DNA of 7,921 nucleotides from Stenotrophomonas sp. (GTDB lineage: Bacteria > Pseudomonadota > Gammaproteobacteria > Xanthomonadales > Xanthomonadaceae), in NCBI GenBank assembly GCA_003484865.1, contig DMZT01000356.1:1-7921 (forward strand), written 5' to 3'. Position 1 is the first letter of the stretch. Each line of letters starts with the position of its first letter. The notes under the pieces are model-generated. The model was given only the letters and a program-made list of their open reading frames with translations. It searched no databases and had not been told where the DNA came from. Below, piece by piece: positions 1 to 5,377 of this stretch. The translations under genes were made by a program, and so were the position numbers.

Positions 1-470
1 ATCTCCGCCCGCCGCAGGGCGCACCCGGCAAACCGCGCTCGCGCGAGGACATCGACCTCGCCAAGGCGTATGCGATCCGCGCGCAGAAGGAAAAAGACGA
101 CCGCATCGAGGCCGAGCGCCTGAAGCAGGAAGAAGCGCGTCTGCGTCGCGAAGCCAAGGCCAAGCTGGAGGTCCTGCTGGAAGGCAAGTCGCTCAACGCT
201 GAAGCGGCCGACATCGCGCGCCACTTCCCCTATGGCGGCAAGATCAAGCGCATCTACGTCACCGCCGATCAGCTCAAGGCACTCAATGCCGGCGAGCTCG
301 GCGTGCTGCAGCAGAACGGCCGCTATGTGCTGGTGACTGCCGCGGTGCTGGCCGACGCCGAAGCGGTGTTCGCACCGTCGGTGGCGCTGAAGGTCGATCC
401 GGATGCGCCGGCCGGTGAAGATCCGTATGCCGATCCGCAGTACCAGGTGCCCGACGACCTGGTCTGGTAA
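1..470 (+). CDS. DUF2058 family protein (YaiL-like), 3' portion only
   Basis: This reading frame is open from the left edge (first whole codon at 3) to TAA at 468-470, giving the last 155 residues; the start lies outside the window. Visible residues 15-70 are a highly charged helical stretch rich in K, E, R and A, probably coiled coil (for example AYAIRAQKEKDD). Residues 72-120 form a compact C-terminal part with HFPYGGKIKRIYVTADQ and GRYVLV, which I recognise as the DUF2058 pattern seen in E. coli YaiL (about 180 aa). An acidic, proline-rich tail ends in DDLVW. The family is often labelled a nucleoprotein or polynucleotide-associated enzyme, but to my knowledge no reaction is established. 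There is no signal peptide or membrane segment in the visible part, so it is probably cytoplasmic. The family call is from memory of motifs, not a search. Confidence 0.8.
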   Translation, partial: LRPPQGAPGKPRSREDIDLAKAYAIRAQKEKDDRIEAERLKQEEARLRREAKAKLEVLLEGKSLNAEAADIARHFPYGGKIKRIYVTADQLKALNAGELGVLQQNGRYVLVTAAVLADAEAVFAPSVALKVDPDAPAGEDPYADPQYQVPDDLVW

Positions 471-497
471 GCCAACGCAACCATTGTTGAACGCACT

Positions 498-515
498 GGG
501 CGCCGTCAGGCGCCC
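498..515 (+). terminator. GC-rich hairpin between the DUF2058 gene and the acyltransferase gene
   Basis: A perfect 7-bp stem, GGGCGCC (498-504) and GGCGCCC (509-515), closes a GTCA tetraloop, with a possible extra T-G pair outside. It starts 27 nt after the DUF2058 stop codon and ends 10 nt before the Shine-Dalgarno of the next gene. No T-run follows (the next bases are GTTGCATG), so it is not a textbook intrinsic terminator. It could be a weak terminator, an mRNA 3'-end stabiliser, or part of the acyltransferase leader. Confidence 0.35.
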
Positions 516-525
516 GTTGCATGTC

Positions 526-530
526 AGGAG
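526..530 (+). promoter_or_regulatory. Shine-Dalgarno site that sets the acyltransferase start
   Basis: AGGAG lies 7 nt upstream of ATG 538. This decides between that start and an in-frame ATG at 403, which would sit inside the DUF2058 coding region and add 45 residues without membrane or acyltransferase character. Confidence 0.75.
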
Positions 531-537
531 CAGGGCC

Positions 538-2622
538 ATGCAGGAACGCAGTCCCGGGTATTTCCCGCATATCGATGGCCTGCGTGCGATCGCCGTGCTG
601 GCGGTCATCCTCTATCACCTCAAGGCGAGCTGGTTGCCGGGTGGCTTCACTGGCGTGGATGTGTTCTTCGTCATCTCCGGTTTCGTGGTCAGCGCCTCGG
701 TGGATCGCCTGCCGGCGGTCGGCGGCTGGGCCGGGCTGGCACGCTTCTATGCGCGCCGCATGCGTCGCATCGCGCCGGCACTGGTGGTCTGCCTGCTGGT
801 AACGGCGATGCTCAGCGCGTTGCTGATTCCCGAATCCTGGCTCAGCGAGACCAGCGACAAGACCGGCCGGATGGCGTTCTTCGGGCTGAGCAACTGGGTG
901 CTGGCCAGCACCGGCAACGACTACTTCTCGCCGCGCACCGAGTTCAATCCGTACACGCATACCTGGTCGCTGGGTGTGGAAGAGCAGTTCTACCTGCTGT
1001 TCCCGCTGTTGTTCCTGGCGTGGGCCAGAGGCCCGCGCGGGCGCTGGCTGTCGCTGGGCCTGTTCGGCGTGGCAACCGTGGCATCGCTGGGCTACGCGGT
1101 GTTCCGCGCGCGGCAGGGCGGTCATGAGATCGATGCGTTCTACCTGACCACCACCCGCTTCTGGCAGCTGGGCGCTGGCGTGCTGCTGTTCCAGCTATTG
1201 TCCCTGAGCGGCCGGTTCACGCCGCCACCGGCTCCGCCGCGCGGTATCAGCTGGCGCTCGCCGCTGCTGGTGCTGAGCCTTGCGGCGCTGGGCTATGGGT
1301 TGTGGGCGGCACGGCCGGGGCATTCGCCGTGGATCGATGGGCTGTGGCCGGTGGTGGGCACGCTGGGGTTGCTGGGCCTGCTGCAGCGCTCACCCGGGGG
1401 CTGGATCGGGCGCGCGCTGGCGACCACGCCGATGGTGACGATCGGTCGGCTGTCCTACTCGCTGTACCTGTGGCACTGGCCGGTCTTCGTGCTGTTCCGC
1501 TGGACGGTGGGCCTGGAGACGGTGGCCACCGGCGGCGCCGCGCTGCTGTGCGTGGCACTGTTGTCCTGGCTGTCGTGGCGCTGGGTGGAACAGCCCCTGC
1601 GGCATGGGGCACGCTGGCGCGTCAGCAACGCGCGCTGGGTCGTGGTCGGGCTGGGCGTACTGGTGCTCGGCGCCGGCCTGCAGTCGGCGCTGGTCAAGAC
1701 CCAGCAGTACACCTCGCTCAGTGTGGTCAGCCGTGCCCCGCTGGACTGGTACCCGTATGCCAAGGGGCTGAAGAAGGAAATCCCGGACTGCCGCGTGCGG
1801 GTCAGCAACGTGCCGGTGCTGGGCGGGCAGGCGCGTCTGTATGAGCGTGGTGAGTGCCCGGGACGCACCGCATCCACCCGCCAACTGTTCGTGGCCGGTG
1901 ATTCGCATGCGCTGGCCTACCACGAAATGTTGCAGCGCCTGGTTGTGCGGGATGGAGCGCCGATCCGCCTGTATGGCAGCGGAGGGTGCGCGCTGGTCGG
2001 GCTGCGCGCCTGGCAGGGGCCCAATCCGGCCTGCGAGGCCTATGCGCGCAATGTGCTGGATGATATCCAGGCGCGTGCGCAGCCGGGCGATGTGGTGCTG
2101 TTGGCAGGGCTGCGGCTGCCGCGCCTGTCTGAGCAGTACGCACTGTTCGATGTCGCGCAGGTTCGCGCCGACCATCTCAGCGAGGCGGCCAATGCAGGCC
2201 GCACCGCCGAAATCGCGCACTGGATCGAGCAGCTCAGGCCGCTGGCCGATCGCGGTGTTCACATCGTGCTGGAAGCGCCCAAACCCGTGCTGCCCGCGCC
2301 CCCGTACCGGTGCTCGGATGTGTTCAACCGCCACAACCCGATCTGCGCCAACGGCATGACCGTGCCGCGCAGCGAGATCGAGCAGTTGCGTGCCCCGGTA
2401 TTGGCCGGCCTGCAGCAGGTGGCTGCAGGTCTGCCCGGCGCGTCGATCTGGGATCCGATGCCGTTGCTGTGCCCCGGCGAGCAATGCCTGCCGACCCGTG
2501 AGGGCAAGCCGCTGTTCTTCGATGGTGACCATCTCAGCGGCTATGGCAATCGTCTGCTGCTGCCTGATTTCCAGGCGCAGTTGGCGCGGTGGGAGACGAC
2601 GGCGCCCGCCGTCGCCCCCTGA
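538..2622 (+). CDS. Acyltransferase-3 membrane protein with C-terminal SGNH domain (OafB-type O-acetyltransferase)
   Basis: This 694-residue protein is predicted to move acyl groups, usually acetyl, onto a surface or periplasmic glycan such as O-antigen. Residues about 8-385 form the acyltransferase-3 domain with around ten to eleven membrane segments. It carries the R-x10-H signature (R16 and H27 in RAIAVLAVILYH), the GVDVFFVISGF motif (39-49), the basic RRMRRIAP motif (73-80) and HTWSLGVEEQF (141-151). The last hydrophobic segment, near 367-385, leads to a periplasmic SGNH domain. That domain has the block I motif GDSH (S456 as nucleophile) and a closing D662-x-x-H665 in FFDGDHLS, completing a plausible Ser-His-Asp triad. 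The canonical block III Asn is not evident; the corresponding stretch may be AGLRL near 523-527. Length and domain order match OafB-type proteins. The start at 538 is supported by AGGAG and by the protein beginning just before the first helix. No glycan-biosynthesis genes are adjacent, so the acceptor and acyl group cannot be named. Confidence 0.88.
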   Translation: MQERSPGYFPHIDGLRAIAVLAVILYHLKASWLPGGFTGVDVFFVISGFVVSASVDRLPAVGGWAGLARFYARRMRRIAPALVVCLLVTAMLSALLIPESWLSETSDKTGRMAFFGLSNWVLASTGNDYFSPRTEFNPYTHTWSLGVEEQFYLLFPLLFLAWARGPRGRWLSLGLFGVATVASLGYAVFRARQGGHEIDAFYLTTTRFWQLGAGVLLFQLLSLSGRFTPPPAPPRGISWRSPLLVLSLAALGYGLWAARPGHSPWIDGLWPVVGTLGLLGLLQRSPGGWIGRALATTPMVTIGRLSYSLYLWHWPVFVLFRWTVGLETVATGGAALLCVALLSWLSWRWVEQPLRHGARWRVSNARWVVVGLGVLVLGAGLQSALVKTQQYTSLSVVSRAPLDWYPYAKGLKKEIPDCRVRVSNVPVLGGQARLYERGECPGRTASTRQLFVAGDSHALAYHEMLQRLVVRDGAPIRLYGSGGCALVGLRAWQGPNPACEAYARNVLDDIQARAQPGDVVLLAGLRLPRLSEQYALFDVAQVRADHLSEAANAGRTAEIAHWIEQLRPLADRGVHIVLEAPKPVLPAPPYRCSDVFNRHNPICANGMTVPRSEIEQLRAPVLAGLQQVAAGLPGASIWDPMPLLCPGEQCLPTREGKPLFFDGDHLSGYGNRLLLPDFQAQLARWETTAPAVAP
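2597..2614. terminator. Hairpin at the 3' end of the acyltransferase gene
   Basis: A 7-bp perfect stem, CGACGGC (2597-2603) and GCCGTCG (2608-2614), with a GCCC loop, lies in the last codons of the acyltransferase gene, 5 nt before its stop codon. It could serve either transcript in this convergent arrangement. No T-run follows on either strand, so a role in termination is only a suggestion. Confidence 0.3.
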
Positions 2623-2631
2623 ATCACACCG

Positions 2632-2649
2632 CCCGCGATCAGTCGCGGG
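2632..2649. terminator. Hairpin spanning the amidohydrolase stop codon in the convergent junction
   Basis: A 7-bp perfect stem, CCCGCGA (2632-2638) and TCGCGGG (2643-2649), closes a 4-nt loop that contains most of the amidohydrolase stop codon (complement of 2639-2641). It lies 9 nt beyond the acyltransferase stop. Its position between two facing genes suggests a bidirectional 3'-end structure, but there is no T-tract. Confidence 0.35.
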
Positions 2650-4000
2650 TAGCCGTGTCTGCAGCGGCTTCGATCGGCCCGGCGACTTCCTGGCCCGCCT
2701 GCCAGACCGCGCCAATGCGCTGCGTGTTGGCGATATCCACCAGCGGATCGGCATCGAGCACCAGCAGGTCGGCGCGCTTGCCGGCGGCAATGCGGCCGCG
2801 GTCGGTCTGCCCCAGCAATGCCGCCGCTTGCGTGGTGGCGACCTGCAAGGCTTCGGAGGGCGTCAGCCCGGCCTCCACCAACAGCTGCAGTTCCCGGTGT
2901 TCGGCCACGCCGATCACCCGTTGCGGCATCGCGCCGGCATCGGTGCCGAAGCCAAGCTTCACCCCGGCCGCATGCAGGCGGCGCACGTTGTCCAGATTGG
3001 TTGCGACCGCCTTGCGTGCGGCCGGTATGCCATCGCTGGCCAGCTGGCTGCGCTGCCACTCCGGCTGCGACCAGCGCGCCAGCACATCGGCGTGCAGTGC
3101 CTGGCGCAGGAAGGGCTGCTGCAATGCCAGCGGATGCTCTGCATACCTGTAGTTGGCCTCGTCGATGGCGATGGTGGGGATGTACCAGGTGCCCTGGTCG
3201 CGCATCTTCCGCGCCAGCATCGGGTCCACCGCGCGGTCGCGGATACCGTGGGCGAGGATGTCGACGTTGGCATCGACCAGGTCGCGGGCCTGCTCGAGAT
3301 CGTGGATGTGGGCAGCGACCTTGAGCCCGCGCCCATGTGCTTCGGCGATGGCCGCGCGGTAGACCTCCGGGGTCATCATCGGACGCTTGCCGCCGAGATC
3401 ATCGACCCACAGCTTGATCAGATCCACGCCATCGGCGTGCTGGATGGCCACGGCCGCGCGCGCCTGCTCGGCGTTGCGCGGCCGTGCCACCGGGTCATGG
3501 CGCAGACCCATGGTATCTGCCGGGGGTGCGCCATCCGGGGCGCCGATACCGCCGCCGGCGCCATACAGCTGCGCACCCAGGCCGGGATCGGCGTTCACCG
3601 CTTGGCGGATGGCGAAAAAGTCCGCGCCGTTCATGCCCAGCGCCGTCACCGTGGTGATGCCGTAGCGCTGGAACTGGCGCAGGTCACGCACCACGTTGTC
3701 ATGGGTGTAGAAACGGTCGCCGTGCTCCAGCCCCTGCGTGTTGCCAACATGGGCATGGTCGCTGACCAGGCCGGGCAACAGGGTCTTGCCGGTGTAATCG
3801 ATGCGGCGCACGCCGGTGGCGGCCGCCGGCAGCGGCGTGCCGACATGCACGATCCGCGCGCCGTCGATCAGTACCGGTGTGATGCCGAGGTCGCGCGTGC
3901 CATCGAAGACACGGGCATTGTCGAACAGGATCGGCTCGGCTGCGGCAGGCAGGGCGGTGGTGGCGGCAAGCAGCAGCGCCCACAGGCGGGTCGGTCGCAT
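2639..4000 (-). CDS. Exported metal-dependent amidohydrolase (imidazolonepropionase-like)
   Basis: The 453-residue protein belongs to the amidohydrolase superfamily, metal-dependent hydrolases of cyclic or linear amide and related bonds. Residues 1-21 look like a Sec signal peptide (RPTR, then LWALLLAATTALPAAA, with cleavage likely after A21), so it is probably periplasmic. Visible metal-site elements are H82 and H84 (SDHAH), K196 (IKLWVDD) as the likely carboxylated lysine, H231 (AAHIH), H251 (ILAHG) and D354 (GFGTDAG). The C-terminal part has the typical GRIAAGKRADLLVLDADPL stretch of the small beta domain. All expected ligands are present, so it should be active. The start ATG (3998-4000) has TGGAG 6 nt upstream. 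The substrate is unknown: imidazolonepropionase-like, prolidase-like and cytosine-deaminase-like members share these motifs. It follows the transporter gene in the same direction after 88 bp, which allows but does not prove a shared substrate or transcript. Confidence 0.87.
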   Translation of the reverse strand: MRPTRLWALLLAATTALPAAAEPILFDNARVFDGTRDLGITPVLIDGARIVHVGTPLPAAATGVRRIDYTGKTLLPGLVSDHAHVGNTQGLEHGDRFYTHDNVVRDLRQFQRYGITTVTALGMNGADFFAIRQAVNADPGLGAQLYGAGGGIGAPDGAPPADTMGLRHDPVARPRNAEQARAAVAIQHADGVDLIKLWVDDLGGKRPMMTPEVYRAAIAEAHGRGLKVAAHIHDLEQARDLVDANVDILAHGIRDRAVDPMLARKMRDQGTWYIPTIAIDEANYRYAEHPLALQQPFLRQALHADVLARWSQPEWQRSQLASDGIPAARKAVATNLDNVRRLHAAGVKLGFGTDAGAMPQRVIGVAEHRELQLLVEAGLTPSEALQVATTQAAALLGQTDRGRIAAGKRADLLVLDADPLVDIANTQRIGAVWQAGQEVAGPIEAAADTATRD

Positions 4001-4004
4001 CGGC

Positions 4005-4023
4005 GGCTCCAGTCAGGGGAGCC
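4005..4023 (-). promoter_or_regulatory. Hairpin holding the Shine-Dalgarno of the amidohydrolase gene
   Basis: On the - strand GGCTCC and GGAGCC (complements of 4018-4023 and 4005-4010) can form a 6-bp GC-rich stem around a 7-nt loop. The 3' arm contains the GGAG that serves as ribosome binding site for the ATG at 3998-4000. If formed in mRNA it would hide the binding site and could lower or condition translation. A GTAG tetranucleotide lies 6 nt upstream of the stem (complement of 4030-4033), so this may instead be a degenerate REP unit. Confidence 0.4.
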
Positions 4024-4052
4024 TTGAGCCTACCCCATCCGGGGGATCGGGT

Positions 4053-4075
4053 TGCCGGCCACTGGCCGGCATTAC
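4053..4075 (-). repeat. Solitary REP element of the GTAG (SMAG-like) type, variant head GTAA
   Basis: A perfect 8-bp stem, TGCCGGCC and GGCCGGCA, closes a 3-nt loop (4053-4071). On the - strand it is preceded directly by GTAA (complement of 4072-4075), where Stenotrophomonas REPs normally carry GTAG. Stem sequence and layout match the TGCCGGCC-type REP hairpins I know from that genus. It lies in the gap between the transporter stop and the amidohydrolase start, 13 nt past the former, and could stabilise or end the transporter transcript. Confidence 0.7.
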
Positions 4076-4088
4076 CGGCAGCGGATGA

Positions 4089-5279
4089 TCAGCGCGTGCG
4101 CGCGCGCAGCAGCGGCAGGCTGATCGCGAAGAAGCACAGCAAGGCGCCGGCCAGCGCAAACCCGCTGCCCACGAGGAACGCGGTACGGCCCTGATCGATC
4201 GGCCACAACTGGCCCGCGATCAGCGCGCCGAGCACGCCGCCCACCCCGGAGGAGAAGCCGTACAACAAGCCCTGGCCATGGCCGTTGAGGCGCCCGGGGA
4301 AGTAGGTGGCCAGCATCTGCATCGCGGCGGCGAAGAAGGCGGCGAAGCCCAGTGCATGCGCGGTCTGGGCGACCAGCATCACCGGCAGGTTCTCCGGGAA
4401 CAGCGCGGTGACCGCCCAGCGCACGGTGGAACTGAGCAGGGCGATCAGCAGCATCCAGCTGGCGTCATAGCGCCGGAAGAAGCGCCCGATGGTGAAGAAC
4501 ACGCCCACTTCGAACACCACCCCGACCGTCCACAGCACGCCCAGGGTGGAGGTCGCATAGCCGTGGTGATCCATGTAGACCGAAAAGAACGTGTAGTACG
4601 GGCCGAACGACAGCTGCTCCATGAACGCGGCCAGGAAGAACGCCAGCACCTGCGGCTTGCGCACGATCGCCCAGAAGCCACTGGCATCGCCGTCAGTGCG
4701 CTGCAGGTTGCGTGCGTAGTGGTTGGCAAAGCCCGAGGCGGTCAGCAGGCCGAACAGCGGCAGCATCAACCACGGCAGCAGATGCGCGTTGCCGGCACCG
4801 CCGTCGCCTTCGATGATCCAGCCGAACAGCATCACCACGGCGATGAAGCCCAGCGAGCCCCAGACCCGGATCAGCCCATAGCGATGGCTGTCGCTGCCCA
4901 GGTGCGTCAACGTGATCGATTCGAACTGCGGCATCACCGCGTTGTAGAAGAAGCAGAACGCGATCATCGCCGGGTACAGCCACGGCTGCGGCAATGGCAG
5001 CAGGAACGCGCAGAAGGTCAGCAGGGTGAGCACGCAGCCCAGCCGCAGCCAGAAGATCGGGCGCGGCGAGGCGGCGGCGAGGGAGGTCCAGGTGGTGGGG
5101 GCCACGATGCGGGTGGCGTACCAGATGCCCATCATCACGCTGATCGCGGTCACGCTCATGCCACGCGAGGTCAGGAACAACGACCAGTACGGCGTGAACG
5201 CGCCCAGGGCGGCGTAATAGAACAGGTAGAACGACGACAGGCGGACGGCCGGTACGGCGTCGCGGGGGAGGGCGGTCAT
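4089..5279 (-). CDS. MFS transporter, 3-phenylpropionate/nucleoside:H+ symporter-like (HcaT/MFS_1-like)
   Basis: This 396-residue inner-membrane protein has about twelve hydrophobic segments and almost nothing else, the usual size for the compact HcaT/LacY-related branch of the major facilitator superfamily. The N-terminus (FYLFYYAALGAFTPYWSLFL, 17-36) is typical. Other family-like features are E120 in MPQFESITLTHLG, the YGLIRVWGSLGFI motif (134-146), E221 in FMEQLSFGPYYTFF, E257 in GVVFEVGVFF and the glycine-rich GFSSGVGGVLGALIAG (341-356). Such proteins usually take up small organic acids, sugars or nucleosides with protons. The substrate cannot be read from sequence, and membership of the phenylpropionate branch does not establish that compound. 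The start ATG (5277-5279) has only a weak GAGA as binding site, 7-10 nt upstream. metH lies 98 bp upstream and the exported amidohydrolase 88 bp downstream, both on the same strand, with REP hairpins in both gaps. Confidence 0.85.
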   Translation of the reverse strand: MTALPRDAVPAVRLSSFYLFYYAALGAFTPYWSLFLTSRGMSVTAISVMMGIWYATRIVAPTTWTSLAAASPRPIFWLRLGCVLTLLTFCAFLLPLPQPWLYPAMIAFCFFYNAVMPQFESITLTHLGSDSHRYGLIRVWGSLGFIAVVMLFGWIIEGDGGAGNAHLLPWLMLPLFGLLTASGFANHYARNLQRTDGDASGFWAIVRKPQVLAFFLAAFMEQLSFGPYYTFFSVYMDHHGYATSTLGVLWTVGVVFEVGVFFTIGRFFRRYDASWMLLIALLSSTVRWAVTALFPENLPVMLVAQTAHALGFAAFFAAAMQMLATYFPGRLNGHGQGLLYGFSSGVGGVLGALIAGQLWPIDQGRTAFLVGSGFALAGALLCFFAISLPLLRARTR

Positions 5280-5298
5280 GCAGGGTCTCGGAGGGCGC

Positions 5299-5323
5299 GC
5301 ACCCGCAAACAGTGGGTGCCTAC
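5299..5323 (-). repeat. REP unit, left half of an inverted REP pair
   Basis: Read on the - strand, GTAG (complement of 5320-5323) is followed by GCACCC, a 9-nt loop region and GGGTGC, a 6-bp stem that gains one more C-G pair after an A-C mismatch. The unit is 25 nt long, ends 20 nt before the transporter start codon, and faces a related unit at 5347-5371. Confidence 0.6.
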
Positions 5324-5346
5324 CCGTGCATTATGCCGGCACGCCG

Positions 5347-5371
5347 GTAGCACCCGACCGTTGGTCGGGTG
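5347..5371 (+). repeat. REP unit, right half of the inverted pair
   Basis: GTAG (5347-5350) is followed at once by a perfect 9-bp stem, CACCCGACC and GGTCGGGTG, with a GTT loop. It ends 6 nt before the complement of the metH stop codon, a position where it may protect or end the metH transcript. Confidence 0.75.
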
Positions 5372-5377
5372 ACGCGG

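Larger units (their letters stand above)
5299..5371. repeat. REP doublet (REPIN-like inverted repeat)
   Basis: Two 25-nt GTAG-headed units point at each other across 23 nt. Left arm 5299-5329 and right arm 5339-5371 are an imperfect inverted repeat: by hand alignment 27 of the 31 left-arm bases match, allowing short gaps, around a 9-nt centre (5330-5338). The inner parts, CTACC plus CGTGC and GCACG plus GGTAG, form a 10-bp stem interrupted by a 2-nt bulge. The whole can fold as one long hairpin or as three small ones. It occupies most of the gap between metH and the transporter gene. Such doublets are usually mobilised in trans by a RAYT-type transposase, which is not in this window. Confidence 0.65.

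Noticed and set aside
403..537. In-frame ATG at 403 as the acyltransferase start
   Set aside because: It would overlap the DUF2058 gene by 68 nt and adds 45 residues that resemble out-of-frame coding sequence. ATG 538 has AGGAG at ideal spacing and begins just before the first helix.
471..537. Promoter for the acyltransferase gene with TTGAAC at 487-492 as -35
   Set aside because: No acceptable -10 box lies 16-18 nt downstream; the spacing falls in the GC-rich hairpin.
283..1125. Open frame on the - strand across the DUF2058 end and acyltransferase start (280 codons)
   Set aside because: It overlaps two recognised + strand genes and shows no domain; low-complexity Arg, Gln, Ala and Pro content marks it as a shadow.
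1390..2790. Long open frame on the - strand opposite the acyltransferase (466 codons)
   Set aside because: It lies antisense to the SGNH and membrane domains, overlaps the amidohydrolase end in another frame, and its composition is that of a GC-rich shadow.
2390..4027. Long open frame on the + strand opposite the amidohydrolase (545 codons)
   Set aside because: It is antisense to a gene with clear catalytic motifs, its product has no recognisable domain, and long antisense frames are common at this GC content.
4278..5372. Open frame on the + strand opposite the transporter, rich in Gln, Arg, His and Glu (364 codons)
   Set aside because: The odd composition is simply the complement of hydrophobic transmembrane codons. 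No motif or convincing ribosome binding site was seen.
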